Source: Begonia masoniana
Taxonomy: Eukaryota; Streptophyta; Magnoliopsida; Cucurbitales; Begoniaceae
Reading direction: 5' to 3'
Assembly (NCBI GenBank): GCA_022432975.1
Contig: CM039508.1
Location: 44,295,646-44,359,645, forward strand
Length of the DNA stretch: 64,000 nt
Positions 47,786 to 59,095 of this stretch are shown piece by piece. Position numbers and translations under genes: made by a program. Each line of letters begins with the position of its first letter. The first letter of the stretch is position 1. The notes under the pieces were generated by a model, which was given only the letters and a program-made list of their open reading frames with translations, was not told the origin of the DNA and did no database searches.

Positions 47786-49452
47786 CTCGGTTAGCTCTCT
47801 GGTTTGTTATTTAGTATTTTCTGTCAGTTGTTTGTGTTGTTTTTCTGTGTCGTTGTTTTGTGTCATTTGTGAACTGTTTGCTAACGAAAATAAACCATAT
47901 TGCTTAAGCTAACTTTCTGTTGATTAAACCAGCATGTATGGAAGCTTTTGTTAACAAATATTGATCTGCTCTTTTGTGTTTTCTTTGTGTTCTCTGTTCT
48001 GTTTTCTAGTGTCACATTTTCAGCATGTTTTTCCTTGTTTTTCTTATTGTCAATGTTTATGCTTTTGGTGTCTAAAATTCTGTTTTCTGTCCGAAGAACT
48101 TAGCCTGTTTCTATTGTGCCTTATTGAATACCTGTTGTAGTTTCTTGTCATTAGCATCAGCATGTTTAAATTCTCTATTTTGTCCAGAATATCCACGAGC
48201 ATGAACTGATAATCTGCTTTTATGTTCAAGCATGTTTGGATATCTCTTTTGTTCTCTGATTTACTGATATACTATGTCTATGCTGAATGTTCTGTTTAAT
48301 TTATTTAAATATCAGCATGTTGTTTTGAGTTCTCTGATTAACTATGCATAATGTTATTGTTGAAAGACAACTGCTGTGGATTTGCTGCAATTTATGAAGT
48401 CAATTCTGTTGCCTGTTAGTTGCTGTTTCCTATTACACTGTTTTAGTTGTTGCTGATATGTGTTTTCCACCCGAGTGTTATTCTTGTTTTCAAAATGATT
48501 TTGGCATCAAACTGTCGTTTCTGGAGATTTAGCTAAGTTCAAATTTCAAAAAAAAAAAAATGTGCAAGAAACTGTTTCTAATCAGCTTTGTTTGCCTCTT
48601 TGCTAAATTCTGTTTGTTGGTTTATCCTACAGCAAAGTACTTGTATCATTTTCTAGCATTTTAAAGATTAAACAAGTGAGAAGATGAAGACAAAATATAA
48701 TGCTAAATCTGTTCTCTGTTGTCCTTGTTTTCCAAATTGTTTTTCTGGTTTTCATTTGCTGATTCTGTTTGTTAGCCGACAGTTTTCTGGTTCAAGTGTC
48801 TGTTTTAATTTTAGGTTGTACCATGATCTGTCTTAGTATGTTTAGGACTGTTGTAGGTTTGATGTTAATTTAGACTCGGATAAAAAGCATGAACCTACTT
48901 GCATGTTTAACAAATGGGGTTACTAAAATTCTGTTTTAAAACTTGCTTAGAAAATTCTGCTTTAAACCGTGTTATTAAATCTATTTTGTTGCCTAATATA
49001 TTGCATCTGTTTTTGTTGCTATGTTCTGTTTTGAGTCTTAGTTTCAAATGTTACGTATTTTCTGTTTTGCATGGTAATTGGTTCTGTTTAGCAGCTTATT
49101 AATGTTCTGTTGTAGCATGCACATTGAGTGTTTGGATCTGCTATGAACAGTTGCTGAAGTTGGTTAAATATTCTGATTATTGCTCATCGCTTGCATCTGT
49201 TTTATGCTTGTTGGTGTTTTGTTCTATTTTTGTTGATGGTATATTTGAAAATCAATCTGCTGGATTTTTATTGTTGTTTCATGCTATTAGTTGGTAGATT
49301 AGTTTCACTAATAGATGGATTCTGTTAAGCGTATATTGTGTGTCTGAAAGTGGAGTCTCCAAGGCCAATAAATTGGTTTAAATCCGAGGAGCAACATTGT
49401 TGCAATTGGTATTTTATTCTGCTGATTTTAGGACAAGTCTTTGCTGTTTTCT
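47786..49452 (+). other. long T-rich leader of internal region 1
   Basis: About 1.67 kb of U-rich leader with many TTCTGTTTT words and no supported gene; the same is found at 53448-55112. It precedes the gag-like ORF. Confidence 0.6.
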
Positions 49453-51747
49453 ATGACAATGTATAGGGAAAGTTCTTCTAAGTATTATCCTAGCCGTCCC
49501 AACTTTGGTCCTCAACCTAGACATGAATATACACCCAAGTTTGAAGTACATTCAAGGGATGAAATGAGGATGAGGCATAGAGTTGATTACCGACCAAACC
49601 AAGAACCAAATTTTGAACCTAAGCCAAACCGAAGGACCTCCTATAACCATTTGGATATTGCCGAACCATATGATGATTTCTTACCAAATTTTAATGGCCG
49701 TTCAAAAGATTACAATAATTGGATAGCAAGAGTAGAGGAATTGTTTGAGCTTAATGATATTTCAGAGAGAAGCAAAATCAAGCTAGCTGCTTCTAGTCTC
49801 ACCGGGGATGCTAGATTGTGGTGGGAAGAAATTAAAATGAAAGAAAGGACGAAGGGCGAAATTTGCACTTGGAGGTTAATGAAGAGACTATTGAAAAAAG
49901 AATTTGCTCAAAGCCCACAAGTGCAAGACTATTGTTACTATCCAAAACCACCTCAAGAATACATACCAAATAGAAGGGCCAAGAACCAAAGAGTAAGGGA
50001 AAGAAATAGGACCAACTATGAGTATCCACCAAGCCTTCAATTGAGCAAAAATAAAATGGATGAGTTGTACGAAGGTTTGTTGAATATAAGGAATAATCTT
50101 GAAGTGTTGTCCAAAACCATTAATGCCTCTTATGATCAAAAGGTGTATAATCGGGTGGAAGTTATAGAGAAGAAATTTGTAGAGCCATCACCTCCATTAG
50201 CTTCAACTCAAGTTGAAATTATTGAAGGATCTCATAGCCTAGAAGAAGAAGATAATGAGATGGTAGAAGAAGAAATTATCTACCCCATGGAGGGTCCATT
50301 ACTTAAATTGAATGAAGTCTTGGAAAAAGAAAAAAAATTGGACTATGACTCGGATGAGCAAGAGGGTGATGAGCGGTGGGAAATTCTAGAAGGAAATTGT
50401 GTAGAATCCCCTACCCCAATCTGTCGCATTGAAAATTTTGGAGTTATGGATCATGTTGAAGAATGCTTGGATTGTGAGGTCAATTTATTAACAAGAAGTT
50501 TGCAAACAAGAAGGTTGATGGAAGAGACCCTTACTAAGAAAGAAACCCTATGTGCAATGTATGCACTTAATCCTTTTTCCCGAACTTATCAAGAGACCTA
50601 CCAAATAGAAATGAGCTACCTAGACCCATTTTTAATCCAAAACGAGAGTGTGTCGTATGCCTTGAAAATTATTGGAATTCCCATATTTGCCTCAATGACC
50701 AAGGATGGAAAAATTTGTTTGAACACCATGGAACATACTATTTCCTTCAATATGATTCCAAAGGATGAATTTTCTAGTAAGGCCGTGAACAATAAAGCGC
50801 CCAGGTATGTACCACAAAACTCTTTAATTTCTTGGATTTTTAGAATTGGTTGGGATAACAATTCTATTTTGTGGTGTGATAAAATTTCATGTATGCATGG
50901 TATTATTGAAAATGTTGATATTTACCCTATTTTAAAGAAACTGTTTATGAGTATGAAAAGGTCATATGGTAAAGCTTTGGAAAATTATGTTATGCATGAT
51001 AAATTGAACATGGATCTTTATTACCTATTCTTTTCATGGCATTATTTTCTTTGGTTCTTAAAGATTATTCTACTCCTGAATGACATGAAACTAGGAGATA
51101 AATTCAGATTTTTAAGATTCAAAACTCTTTATTTTGAGAAGAAGAAGCTTGGAAATGAGAGTACGAAAGAATTTTCTTTGCTGTTTTTCTTAAGGCAAGA
51201 AAAGGAATGCTTAATATGCTGTTGTTACATGGGAGATATGCAATGGAAATTCTGGTTTAAAAGCATGATACCCGAAATGAGCTTTATTGAACTTGAAATT
51301 TGTTATGTGCTAGCTAAGTTCATTTCTATTTGGAAACATTTGCATAAATCTACCTTTTATAAGCTAAACATTGAAGAAGAATTTGAAAATCATGACAATT
51401 ATTTTGTGAAAAGGATATTGAGCCTAACCCAAGTTACTTCTTGTGCCTTGAGAGAAGAATGTTTTTCCTTTATATTTTCATGGATGAAGGATGGGAAGTG
51501 TTCCTTTGGAACCTCATGGCTTCCTAATCTTTTTATGAGGAACAACATCATTGAAGTAGCCAAGGAGGTAAGTGGTACTTCAACTACAAGGTATGTAACC
51601 TCCAATCATTTAATCTTTTGGATATTTAGGATTGGTTGGATTGAAGTTAGTGTTATTGGTATGTATGACAAATTTTTCTGGTTCTTATTACATTTGTGGA
51701 TTGCATTATTGACTTATCTTTATCTATGCTTGATTTCGAAGTTATGA
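49453..51747 (+). CDS. gag-like protein fused to an unrecognised extension, copy 1 (frameshifted near its end)
   Basis: From ATG 49453 (MTMYRESSSK) an open frame of 764 codons. Residues about 75-160 form a retrotransposon gag domain (DYNNWIARVEELFELNDI, GDARLWWEEIK, KRLLKKEF). There is no zinc knuckle, protease, RT, RNase H or integrase. Residues about 190-380 are acidic. Then two copies of a module share KDGK...RYV..N.LI.WIFRIGW, at about 416-468 and 676-730, with a strongly hydrophobic segment between them (about 522-543). I do not recognise the extension. One base fewer in an A/T run near 51670 compared with copy 2 changes the last residues. Confidence 0.75.
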   Translation: MTMYRESSSKYYPSRPNFGPQPRHEYTPKFEVHSRDEMRMRHRVDYRPNQEPNFEPKPNRRTSYNHLDIAEPYDDFLPNFNGRSKDYNNWIARVEELFELNDISERSKIKLAASSLTGDARLWWEEIKMKERTKGEICTWRLMKRLLKKEFAQSPQVQDYCYYPKPPQEYIPNRRAKNQRVRERNRTNYEYPPSLQLSKNKMDELYEGLLNIRNNLEVLSKTINASYDQKVYNRVEVIEKKFVEPSPPLASTQVEIIEGSHSLEEEDNEMVEEEIIYPMEGPLLKLNEVLEKEKKLDYDSDEQEGDERWEILEGNCVESPTPICRIENFGVMDHVEECLDCEVNLLTRSLQTRRLMEETLTKKETLCAMYALNPFSRTYQETYQIEMSYLDPFLIQNESVSYALKIIGIPIFASMTKDGKICLNTMEHTISFNMIPKDEFSSKAVNNKAPRYVPQNSLISWIFRIGWDNNSILWCDKISCMHGIIENVDIYPILKKLFMSMKRSYGKALENYVMHDKLNMDLYYLFFSWHYFLWFLKIILLLNDMKLGDKFRFLRFKTLYFEKKKLGNESTKEFSLLFFLRQEKECLICCCYMGDMQWKFWFKSMIPEMSFIELEICYVLAKFISIWKHLHKSTFYKLNIEEEFENHDNYFVKRILSLTQVTSCALREECFSFIFSWMKDGKCSFGTSWLPNLFMRNNIIEVAKEVSGTSTTRYVTSNHLIFWIFRIGWIEVSVIGMYDKFFWFLLHLWIALLTYLYLCLISKL

Positions 51748-52138
51748 AAAGGACTAGGAAAAGAAATGTTGCTACTAAATATGTTGATACCAATTTTGAG
51801 GAATTAATGAATCCTAACTCACTTGTTTGTTCAAAAATGTGCATCTTTTCTTTGAGAGGATAAAATTTGAATGTTGTGATAAGCTTGGTATAATTGATAT
51901 GAATAAATCTTGCTTACAAATTATTAGCCATGAACTAACCATGTTTATTTGGTTTACCCAAAAATATTATTGGTGGCTAAAAGGTTTCAATTAATTATCT
52001 TAATGGACAAGTATATTGTGTCTCTATTAAAGTTCAAAGCCCTTATGAAATCTAGTGTTGAAGAAGTCTACTCCGGGGGGGAGGACGACGGCCTTGACGG
52101 GTCCGACTTATCAGATTTGAGGACAAATCCTCAACAAC

Positions 52139-52148
52139 CTGGGGAGGA
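52139..52148 (+). other. polypurine tract before LTR 2
   Basis: CTGGGGAGGA directly before the TG of LTR 2; repeated at 57801-57810 before LTR 3. Confidence 0.75.
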
Positions 52149-53433
52149 TGTTGTGCCTCATAGGCCCATCACACGATCACAGGTACAATCACATGTTTTA
52201 TTTAACTTTTGTACTTACACACTTTACTCTTTTGCAGGTGACATTTCTTACATTGAATTGGAAGGCGTACTCACCGATGTAAAGTGGGAGATGGAAGCTC
52301 AAGATCAGGAGCAACCGAAGCACGTCATTGCTTGGGAGGCAAGGTTTGGAGAACCCGAAGCTCATATGGGAATTTGTCTTCCCGAGCATTGATTTTATGT
52401 ATTTTTATTTTAAAACTTATTGGGCAAACATTGGCCTTTTTGTTAAGATTTTATATAAGCATGCATGTTAGGCATTTAGGGCTAGATGCTTGGTAGGATT
52501 AGATGTGGCTTGGTTTGGTTTTAATTGGCTTGAGAACCAAAGGAGTGGGTTAATGAAGAAAACCAGCTGCTGTGCATTGAAGAGAACCGAACCACTTGCT
52601 GCTTGAAGAAAACCGGCCGCTGCTTTAATGAAGTGAACCGGGTGAAGAAAACATTTTGTGAACCAGAGCTCAAGCGAAGGAGACCAGAGAAACCACGGCG
52701 CCTGAAGCTGCAATCGAAGAAGGGGACCACTTCCATTTTTGGCCCGAATCGCCACTGCATCGTGTCGGAGAAGTTGCCGTGCAAGGAAACCGGCGAGCTG
52801 ACGGAAACAGGGCTACCCTCGAAGCCCTAGCGACAGAGGAATCTCGGCTACTCTTCTTCCCGCGCCTTCAACGGTTCTCGCCAATTTTCAAATGTTCTCC
52901 AGCCACTAGGTACTATTTATCATCGCTATTGGTGTCTGTAATCGTTGGTTCAGTTTATGAGAAGAAGTAGACCGTTTCCCTACGAGAGGAACAGCGAAGG
53001 CATTTCGCCGCGCAGGTAAGCTTCGGCTTCGCCGAATAGGAGATAGCCTCCTAGTTCAACAACCCGAGGTTGTTGTTGAACTCTAGCACCATTCTCCTCT
53101 CCTCCCTATCGAGGGCTGGAAACCAGAAGGAGGTGGACAGAACCGGTTCCTCAAGTCGACGCCTTCCTCCGGAAAAGCGTTCTGTCGGAGCTAAACATTG
53201 GTTAGCTGACCGACTTGAGGTTGTGTAAATCTTTGTTGAATTAACTGGACCACGCTTTTCATCTTACACTCACTTCACTCGCACGACACCATTCACGCTT
53301 AAGTTTCTGTTTGTTCTGCATTTAGCACGTTTGGTTTTCTGTTCTTGAAGTTACTCGGCTTGGCCGAGCACTGGAGTAGCTAACGATCTCTTTAAGCTGT
53401 TGCAGGAGCTTAGTTAAGGTTTGGCTCACAACA
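52149..53433 (+). mobile_element. LTR 2 of the array
   Basis: Near-identical to LTR 1 and LTR 3 and shared by both units; it serves as 3' LTR of unit 1 and 5' LTR of unit 2. It differs from LTR 1 by indels such as one more T in AAATCTTTG and CTTTTC. Confidence 0.93.
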
Positions 53434-53435
53434 TT

Positions 53436-53447
53436 TGGTATCAGAGC
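53436..53447 (+). other. primer binding site, internal region 2
   Basis: TGGTATCAGAGC two bases after LTR 2. Confidence 0.88.
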
Positions 53448-55112
53448 CTCGGTTAGCTCTCTGGTTTGTTATTTAGTATTTTCTGTCAGTTGTTTGTGTT
53501 GTTTTTCTGTGTCGTTGTTTTGTGTCATTTGTGAACTGTTTGCTAACGAAAATAAACCATATTGCTTAAGCTAACTTTCTGTTGATTAAACCAGCATGTA
53601 TGGAAGCTTTTGTTAACAAATATTGATCTGCTCTTTTGTGTTTTCTTTGTGTTCTCTGTTCTGTTTTCTAGTGTCACATTTTCAGCATGTTTTTCCTTGT
53701 TTTTCTTATTGTCAATGTTTATGCTTTTGGTGTCTAAAATTCTGTTTTCTGTCCGAAGAACTTAGCCTGTTTCTATTGTGCCTTATTGAATACCTGTTGT
53801 AGTTTCTTGTCATTAGCATACAGCATGTTTAAATTCTCTATTTTGTCCAGAATATCCACGAGCATGAACTGATAATCTGCTTTTATGTTCAAGCATGTTT
53901 GGATATCTCTTTTGTTCTCTGATTTACTGATATACTATGTCTATGCTGAATGTTCTGTTTAATTTATTTAAATATCAGCATGTTGTTTTGAGTTCTCTGA
54001 TTAACTATGCATAATGTTATTGTTGAAAGACAACTGCTGTGGATTTGCTGCAATTTATGAAGTCAATTCTGTTGCCTGTTAGTTGCTGTTTCCTATTACA
54101 CTGTTTTAGTTGTTGCTGATATGTGTTTTCCACCCGAGTGTTATCTTGTTTTCAAAATGATTTTGGCATCAAACTGTCGTTTCTGGAGATTTAGCTAAGT
54201 TCAAATTTCAAAAAAAAAAAATGTGCAAGAAACTGTTTCTAATCAGCTTTGTTTGCCTCTTTGCTAAATTCTGTTTGTTGGTTTATCCTACAGCAAAGTA
54301 CTTGTATCATTTTCTAGCATTTTAAAGATTAAACAAGTGAGAAGATGAAGACAAAATATAATGCTAAATCTGTTCTCTGTTGTCCTTGTTTTCCAAATTG
54401 TTTTTCTGGTTTTCATTTGCTGATTCTGTTTGTTAGCCGACAGTTTTCTGGTTCAAGTGTCTGTTTTAATTTTAGGTTGTACCATGATCTGTCTTAGTAT
54501 GTTTAGGACTGTTGTAGGTTTGATGTTAATTTAGACTCGGATAAAAAGCATGAACCTACTTGCATGTTTAACAAATGGGGTTACTAAAATTCTGTTTTAA
54601 AACTTGCTTAGAAAATTCTGCTTTAAACCGTGTTATTAAATCTATTTTGTTGCCTAATATATTGCATCTGTTTTTGTTGCTATGTTCTGTTTTGAGTCTT
54701 AGTTTCAAATGTTACGTATTTTCTGTTTTGCATGGTAATGGTTCTGTTTAGCAGCTTATTAATGTTCTGTTGTAGCATGCACATTGAGTGTTTGGATCTG
54801 CTATGAACAGTTGCTGAAGTTGGTTAAATATTCTGATTATTGCTCATCGCTTGCATCTGTTTTATGCTTGTTGGTGTTTTGTTCTATTTTTGTTGATGGT
54901 ATATTTGAAAATCAATCTGCTGGATTTTTATTGTTGTTTCATGCTATTAGTTGGTAGATTAGTTTCACTAATAGATGGATTCTGTTAAGCGTATATTGTG
55001 TGTCTGAAAGTGGAGTCTCCAAGGCCAATAAATTGGTTTAAATCCGAGGAGCAACATTGTTGCAATTGGTATTTTATTCTGCTGATTTTAGGACAAGTCT
55101 TTGCTGTTTTCT

Positions 55113-57524
55113 ATGACAATGTATAGGGAAAGTTCTTCTAAGTATTATCCTAGCCGTCCCAACTTTGGTCCTCAACCTAGACATGAATATACACCCAAGT
55201 TTGAAGTACATTCAAGGGATGAAATGAGGATGAGGCATAGAGTTGATTACCGACCAAACCAAGAACCAAATTTTGAACCTAAGCCAAACCGAAGGACCTC
55301 CTATAACCATTTGGATATTGCCGAACCATATGATGATTTCTTACCAAATTTTAATGGCCGTTCAAAAGATTACAATAATTGGATAGCAAGAGTAGAGGAA
55401 TTGTTTGAGCTTAATGATATTTCAGAGAGAAGCAAAATCAAGCTAGCTGCTTCTAGTCTCACCGGGGATGCTAGATTGTGGTGGGAAGAAATTAAAATGA
55501 AAGAAAGGACGAAGGGCGAAATTTGCACTTGGAGGTTAATGAAGAGACTATTGAAAAAAGAATTTGCTCAAAGCCCACAAGTGCAAGACTATTGTTACTA
55601 TCCAAAACCACCTCAAGAATACATACCAAATAGAAGGGCCAAGAACCAAAGAGTAAGGGAAAGAAATAGGACCAACTATGAGTATCCACCAAGCCTTCAA
55701 TTGAGCAAAAATAAAATGGATGAGTTGTACGAAGGTTTGTTGAATATAAGGAATAATCTTGAAGTGTTGTCCAAAACCATTAATGCCTCTTATGATCAAA
55801 AGGTGTATAATCGGGTGGAAGTTATAGAGAAGAAATTTGTAGAGCCATCACCTCCATTAGCTTCAACTCAAGTTGAAATTATTGAAGGATCTCATAGCCT
55901 AGAAGAAGAAGATAATGAGATGGTAGAAGAAGAAATTATCTACCCCATGGAGGGTCCATTACTTAAATTGAATGAAGTCTTGGAAAAAGAAAAAAAATTG
56001 GACTATGACTCGGATGAGCAAGAGGGTGATGAGCGGTGGGAAATTCTAGAAGGAAATTGTGTAGAATCCCCTACCCCAATCTGTCGCATTGAAAATTTTG
56101 GAGTTATGGATCATGTTGAAGAATGCTTGGATTGTGAGGTCAATTTATTAACAAGAAGTTTGCAAACAAGAAGGTTGATGGAAGAGACCCTTACTAAGAA
56201 AGAAACCCTATGTGCAATGTATGCACTTAATCCTTTTTCCCGAACTTATCAAGAGACCTACCAAATAGAAATGAGCTACCTAGACCCATTTTTAATCCAA
56301 AACGAGAGTGTGTCGTATGCCTTGAAAATTATTGGAATTCCCATATTTGCCTCAATGACCAATGATGGAAAAATTTGTTTGAACACCATGGAACATACTA
56401 TTTCCTTCAATATGATTCCAAAGGATGAATTTTCTAGTAAGGCCGTGAACAATAAAGCGCCCAGGTATGTACCACAAAACTCTTTAATTTCTTGGATTTT
56501 TAGAATTGGTTGGGATAACAATTCTATTTTGTGGTGTGATAAAATTTCATGTATGCATGGTATTATTGAAAATGTTGATATTTACCCTATTTTAAAGAAA
56601 CTGTTTATGAGTATGAAAAGGTCATATGGTAAAGCTTTGGAAAATTATGTTATGCATGATAAATTGAACATGGATCTTTATTACCTATTCTTTTCATGGC
56701 ATTATTTTCTTTGGTTCTTAAAGATTATTCTACTCCTGAATGACATGAAACTAGGAGATAAATTCAGATTTTTAAGATTCAAAACTCTTTATTTTGAGAA
56801 GAAGAAGCTTGGAAATGAGAGTACGAAAGAATTTTCTTTGCTGTTTTTCTTAAGGCAAGAAAAGGAATGCTTAATATGCTGTTGTTACATGGGAGATATG
56901 CAATGGAAATTCTGGTTTAAAAGCATGATACCCGAAATGAGCTTTATTGAACTTGAAATTTGTTATGTGCTAGCTAAGTTCATTTCTATTTGGAAACATT
57001 TGCATAAATCTACCTTTTATAAGCTAAACATTGAAGAAGAATTTGAAAATCATGACAATTATTTTGTGAAAAGGATATTGAGCCTAACCCAAGTTACTTC
57101 TTGTGCCTTGAGAGAAGAATGTTTTTCCTTTATATTTTCATGGATGAAGGATGGGAAGTGTTCCTTTGGAACCTCATGGCTTCCTAATCTTTTTATGAGG
57201 AACAACATCATTGAAGTAGCCAAGGAGGTAAGTGGTACTTCAACTACAAGGTATGTAACCTCCAATCATTTAATCTTTTGGATATTTAGGATTGGTTGGA
57301 TTGAAGTTAGTGTTATTGGTATGTATGACAAAATTTTTCTGGTTCTTATTACATTTGTGGATTGCATTATTGACTTATCTTTATCTATGCTTGATTTCGA
57401 AGTTATGAAAAGGACTAGGAAAAGAAATGTTGCTACTAAATATGTTGATACCAATTTTGAGGAATTAATGAATCCTAACTCACTTGTTTGTTCAAAAATG
57501 TGCATCTTTTCTTTGAGAGGATAA
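55113..57524 (+). CDS. gag-like protein fused to an unrecognised extension, copy 2 (longest form)
   Basis: 803 codons from ATG 55113. The sequence is the same as copy 1 except a Lys-to-Asn change near 56363 and an extra A near 57330 that keeps the frame open to 57522. The longer reading (ending MCIFSLRG) is probably the original. An open frame this long in AT-rich DNA without stops, kept in both copies, argues for real coding, but high copy identity means the second copy is not independent evidence of selection. The product may package element RNA in particles made by a related autonomous gypsy element; this is inference. Confidence 0.75.
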   Translation: MTMYRESSSKYYPSRPNFGPQPRHEYTPKFEVHSRDEMRMRHRVDYRPNQEPNFEPKPNRRTSYNHLDIAEPYDDFLPNFNGRSKDYNNWIARVEELFELNDISERSKIKLAASSLTGDARLWWEEIKMKERTKGEICTWRLMKRLLKKEFAQSPQVQDYCYYPKPPQEYIPNRRAKNQRVRERNRTNYEYPPSLQLSKNKMDELYEGLLNIRNNLEVLSKTINASYDQKVYNRVEVIEKKFVEPSPPLASTQVEIIEGSHSLEEEDNEMVEEEIIYPMEGPLLKLNEVLEKEKKLDYDSDEQEGDERWEILEGNCVESPTPICRIENFGVMDHVEECLDCEVNLLTRSLQTRRLMEETLTKKETLCAMYALNPFSRTYQETYQIEMSYLDPFLIQNESVSYALKIIGIPIFASMTNDGKICLNTMEHTISFNMIPKDEFSSKAVNNKAPRYVPQNSLISWIFRIGWDNNSILWCDKISCMHGIIENVDIYPILKKLFMSMKRSYGKALENYVMHDKLNMDLYYLFFSWHYFLWFLKIILLLNDMKLGDKFRFLRFKTLYFEKKKLGNESTKEFSLLFFLRQEKECLICCCYMGDMQWKFWFKSMIPEMSFIELEICYVLAKFISIWKHLHKSTFYKLNIEEEFENHDNYFVKRILSLTQVTSCALREECFSFIFSWMKDGKCSFGTSWLPNLFMRNNIIEVAKEVSGTSTTRYVTSNHLIFWIFRIGWIEVSVIGMYDKIFLVLITFVDCIIDLSLSMLDFEVMKRTRKRNVATKYVDTNFEELMNPNSLVCSKMCIFSLRG

Positions 57525-57526
57525 AA

Positions 57527-57846
57527 TTTGAATGTTGTGATAAGCTTGGTATAATTGATATGAATAAATCTTGCTTACAAATTATTAGCCATGAACTAAC
57601 CATGTTTATTTGGTTTACCCAAAAATATTATTGGTGGCTAAAAGGTTTTCAATTAATTATCTTAATGGACAAGTATATTGTGTCTCTATTAAAGTTCAAA
57701 GCCCTTATGAAATCTAGTGTTGAAGAAGTCTACTCCGGGGGGGAGGACGACGGCCTTGACGGGTCCGACTTATCAGATTTGAGGACAAATCCTCAACAAC
57801 CTGGGGAGGATGTTGTGCCTCATAGGCCCATCACACGATCACAGGT
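57527..57846 (+). pseudogene. remnant C-terminal tail of a gypsy polyprotein running into LTR 3
   Basis: After the long ORF another frame encodes ...DLRTNPQQPGEDVV then PHRPITRSQ, the latter spanning the LTR boundary. The pattern DLRTNP..GED...(G/R)PITRSQ is typical of the extreme C-terminus of plant Ty3/gypsy polyproteins that overlap the 3' LTR. Its survival without RT or integrase suggests the element is a deletion/replacement derivative of such a gypsy. The same tail is at 51866-52184 in unit 1, with one T fewer near 51986. Confidence 0.55.
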
Positions 57847-59095
57847 ACAATCACATGTTTTATTTAACTTTTGTACTTACACACTTTACTCTTTTGCAGG
57901 TGACATTTCTTACATTGAATTAGAAGGCGTACTCACCGATGTAAAGTGGGAGATGGAAGCTCAAGATCAGGAGCAACCGAAGCACGTCATTGCTTGGGAG
58001 GCAAGGTTTGGAGAACCCGAAGCTCATATGGGAATTTGTCTTCCCGAGCATTGATTTTATGTATTTTTATTTTAAAACTTATTGGGCAAACATTGGCCTT
58101 TTTGTTAAGATTTTATATAAGCATGCATGTTAGGCATTTAGGGCTAGATGCTTGGTAGGATTAGATGTGGCTTGGTTTGGTTTTAATTGGCTTGAGAACC
58201 AAAGGAGTGGGTTAATGAAGAAAACCAGCTGCTGTGCATTGAAGAGAACCGAACCACTTGCTGCTTGAAGAAAACCGGCCGCTGCTTTAATGAAGTGAAC
58301 CGGGTGAAGAAAACATTTTGTGAACCAGAGCTCAAGCGAAGGAGACCAAAGAAACCACGGCGCCTGAAGCTGCAATCGAAGAAGGGGACCACTTCCATTT
58401 TTGGCCCGAATCGCCACTGCATCGTGTCGGAGAAGTTGCCGTGCAAGGAAACCGGCGAGCTGACGGAAACAGGGCTACCCTCGAAGCCCTAGCGACAGAG
58501 GAATCTCGGCTACTCTTCTTCCCGCGCCTTCAACGGTTCTCGCCAATTTTCAAATGTTCTCCAGCCACTAGGTACTATTTATCATCGCTATTGGTGTCTG
58601 TAATCGTTGGTTCAGTTTATGAGAAGAAGTAGACCGTTTCCCTACGAGAGGAACAGCGAAGGCATTTCGCCGCGCAGGTAAGCTTCGGCTTCGCCGAATA
58701 GGAGATAGCCTCCTAGTTCAACAACCCGAGGTTGTTGTTGAACTCTAGCACCATTCTCCTCTCCTCCCTATCGAGGGCTGGAAACCAGAAGGAGGTGGAC
58801 AGAACCGGTTCCTCAAGTCGACGCCTTCCTCCGGAAAAGCGTTCTGTCGGAGCTAAACATTGGTTAGCTGACCGACTTGAGGTTGTGTAAATCTTTGTTG
58901 AATTAACTGGACCACGCTTTTCATCTTACACTCACTTCACTCGCACGACACCATTCACGCTTAAGTTTCTGTTTGTTCTGCATTTAGCACGTTTGGTTTT
59001 CTGTTCTTGAAGTTACTCGGCTTGGCCGAGCACTGGAGTAGCTAACGATCTCTTTAAGCTGTTGCAGGAGCTTAGTTAAGGTTTGGCTCACAACA
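57811..59095 (+). mobile_element. LTR 3 of the array
   Basis: Ends GGCTCACAACA at 59095, followed directly by CTACA, the right copy of the target duplication, instead of a primer binding site. Confidence 0.93.

Larger units (their letters stand above)
46489..59095 (+). mobile_element. tandem LTR retrotransposon array (LTR-int-LTR-int-LTR), non-autonomous
   Basis: Three LTRs of 1283, 1285 and 1285 bp alternate with two 4377-bp internal regions; the period is 5660-5662 bp. One perfect 5-bp duplication, CTACA, brackets the whole array (46484-46488 and 59096-59100). The two inner LTR-internal junctions each show a Met-tRNA PBS and a purine tract. Internal regions carry only a gag-like ORF with an unknown extension and a remnant of a gypsy polyprotein tail. 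Copies differ mainly by single-base indels in short runs. It arose by unequal recombination between LTRs, or is an assembly artefact. Confidence 0.92.
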
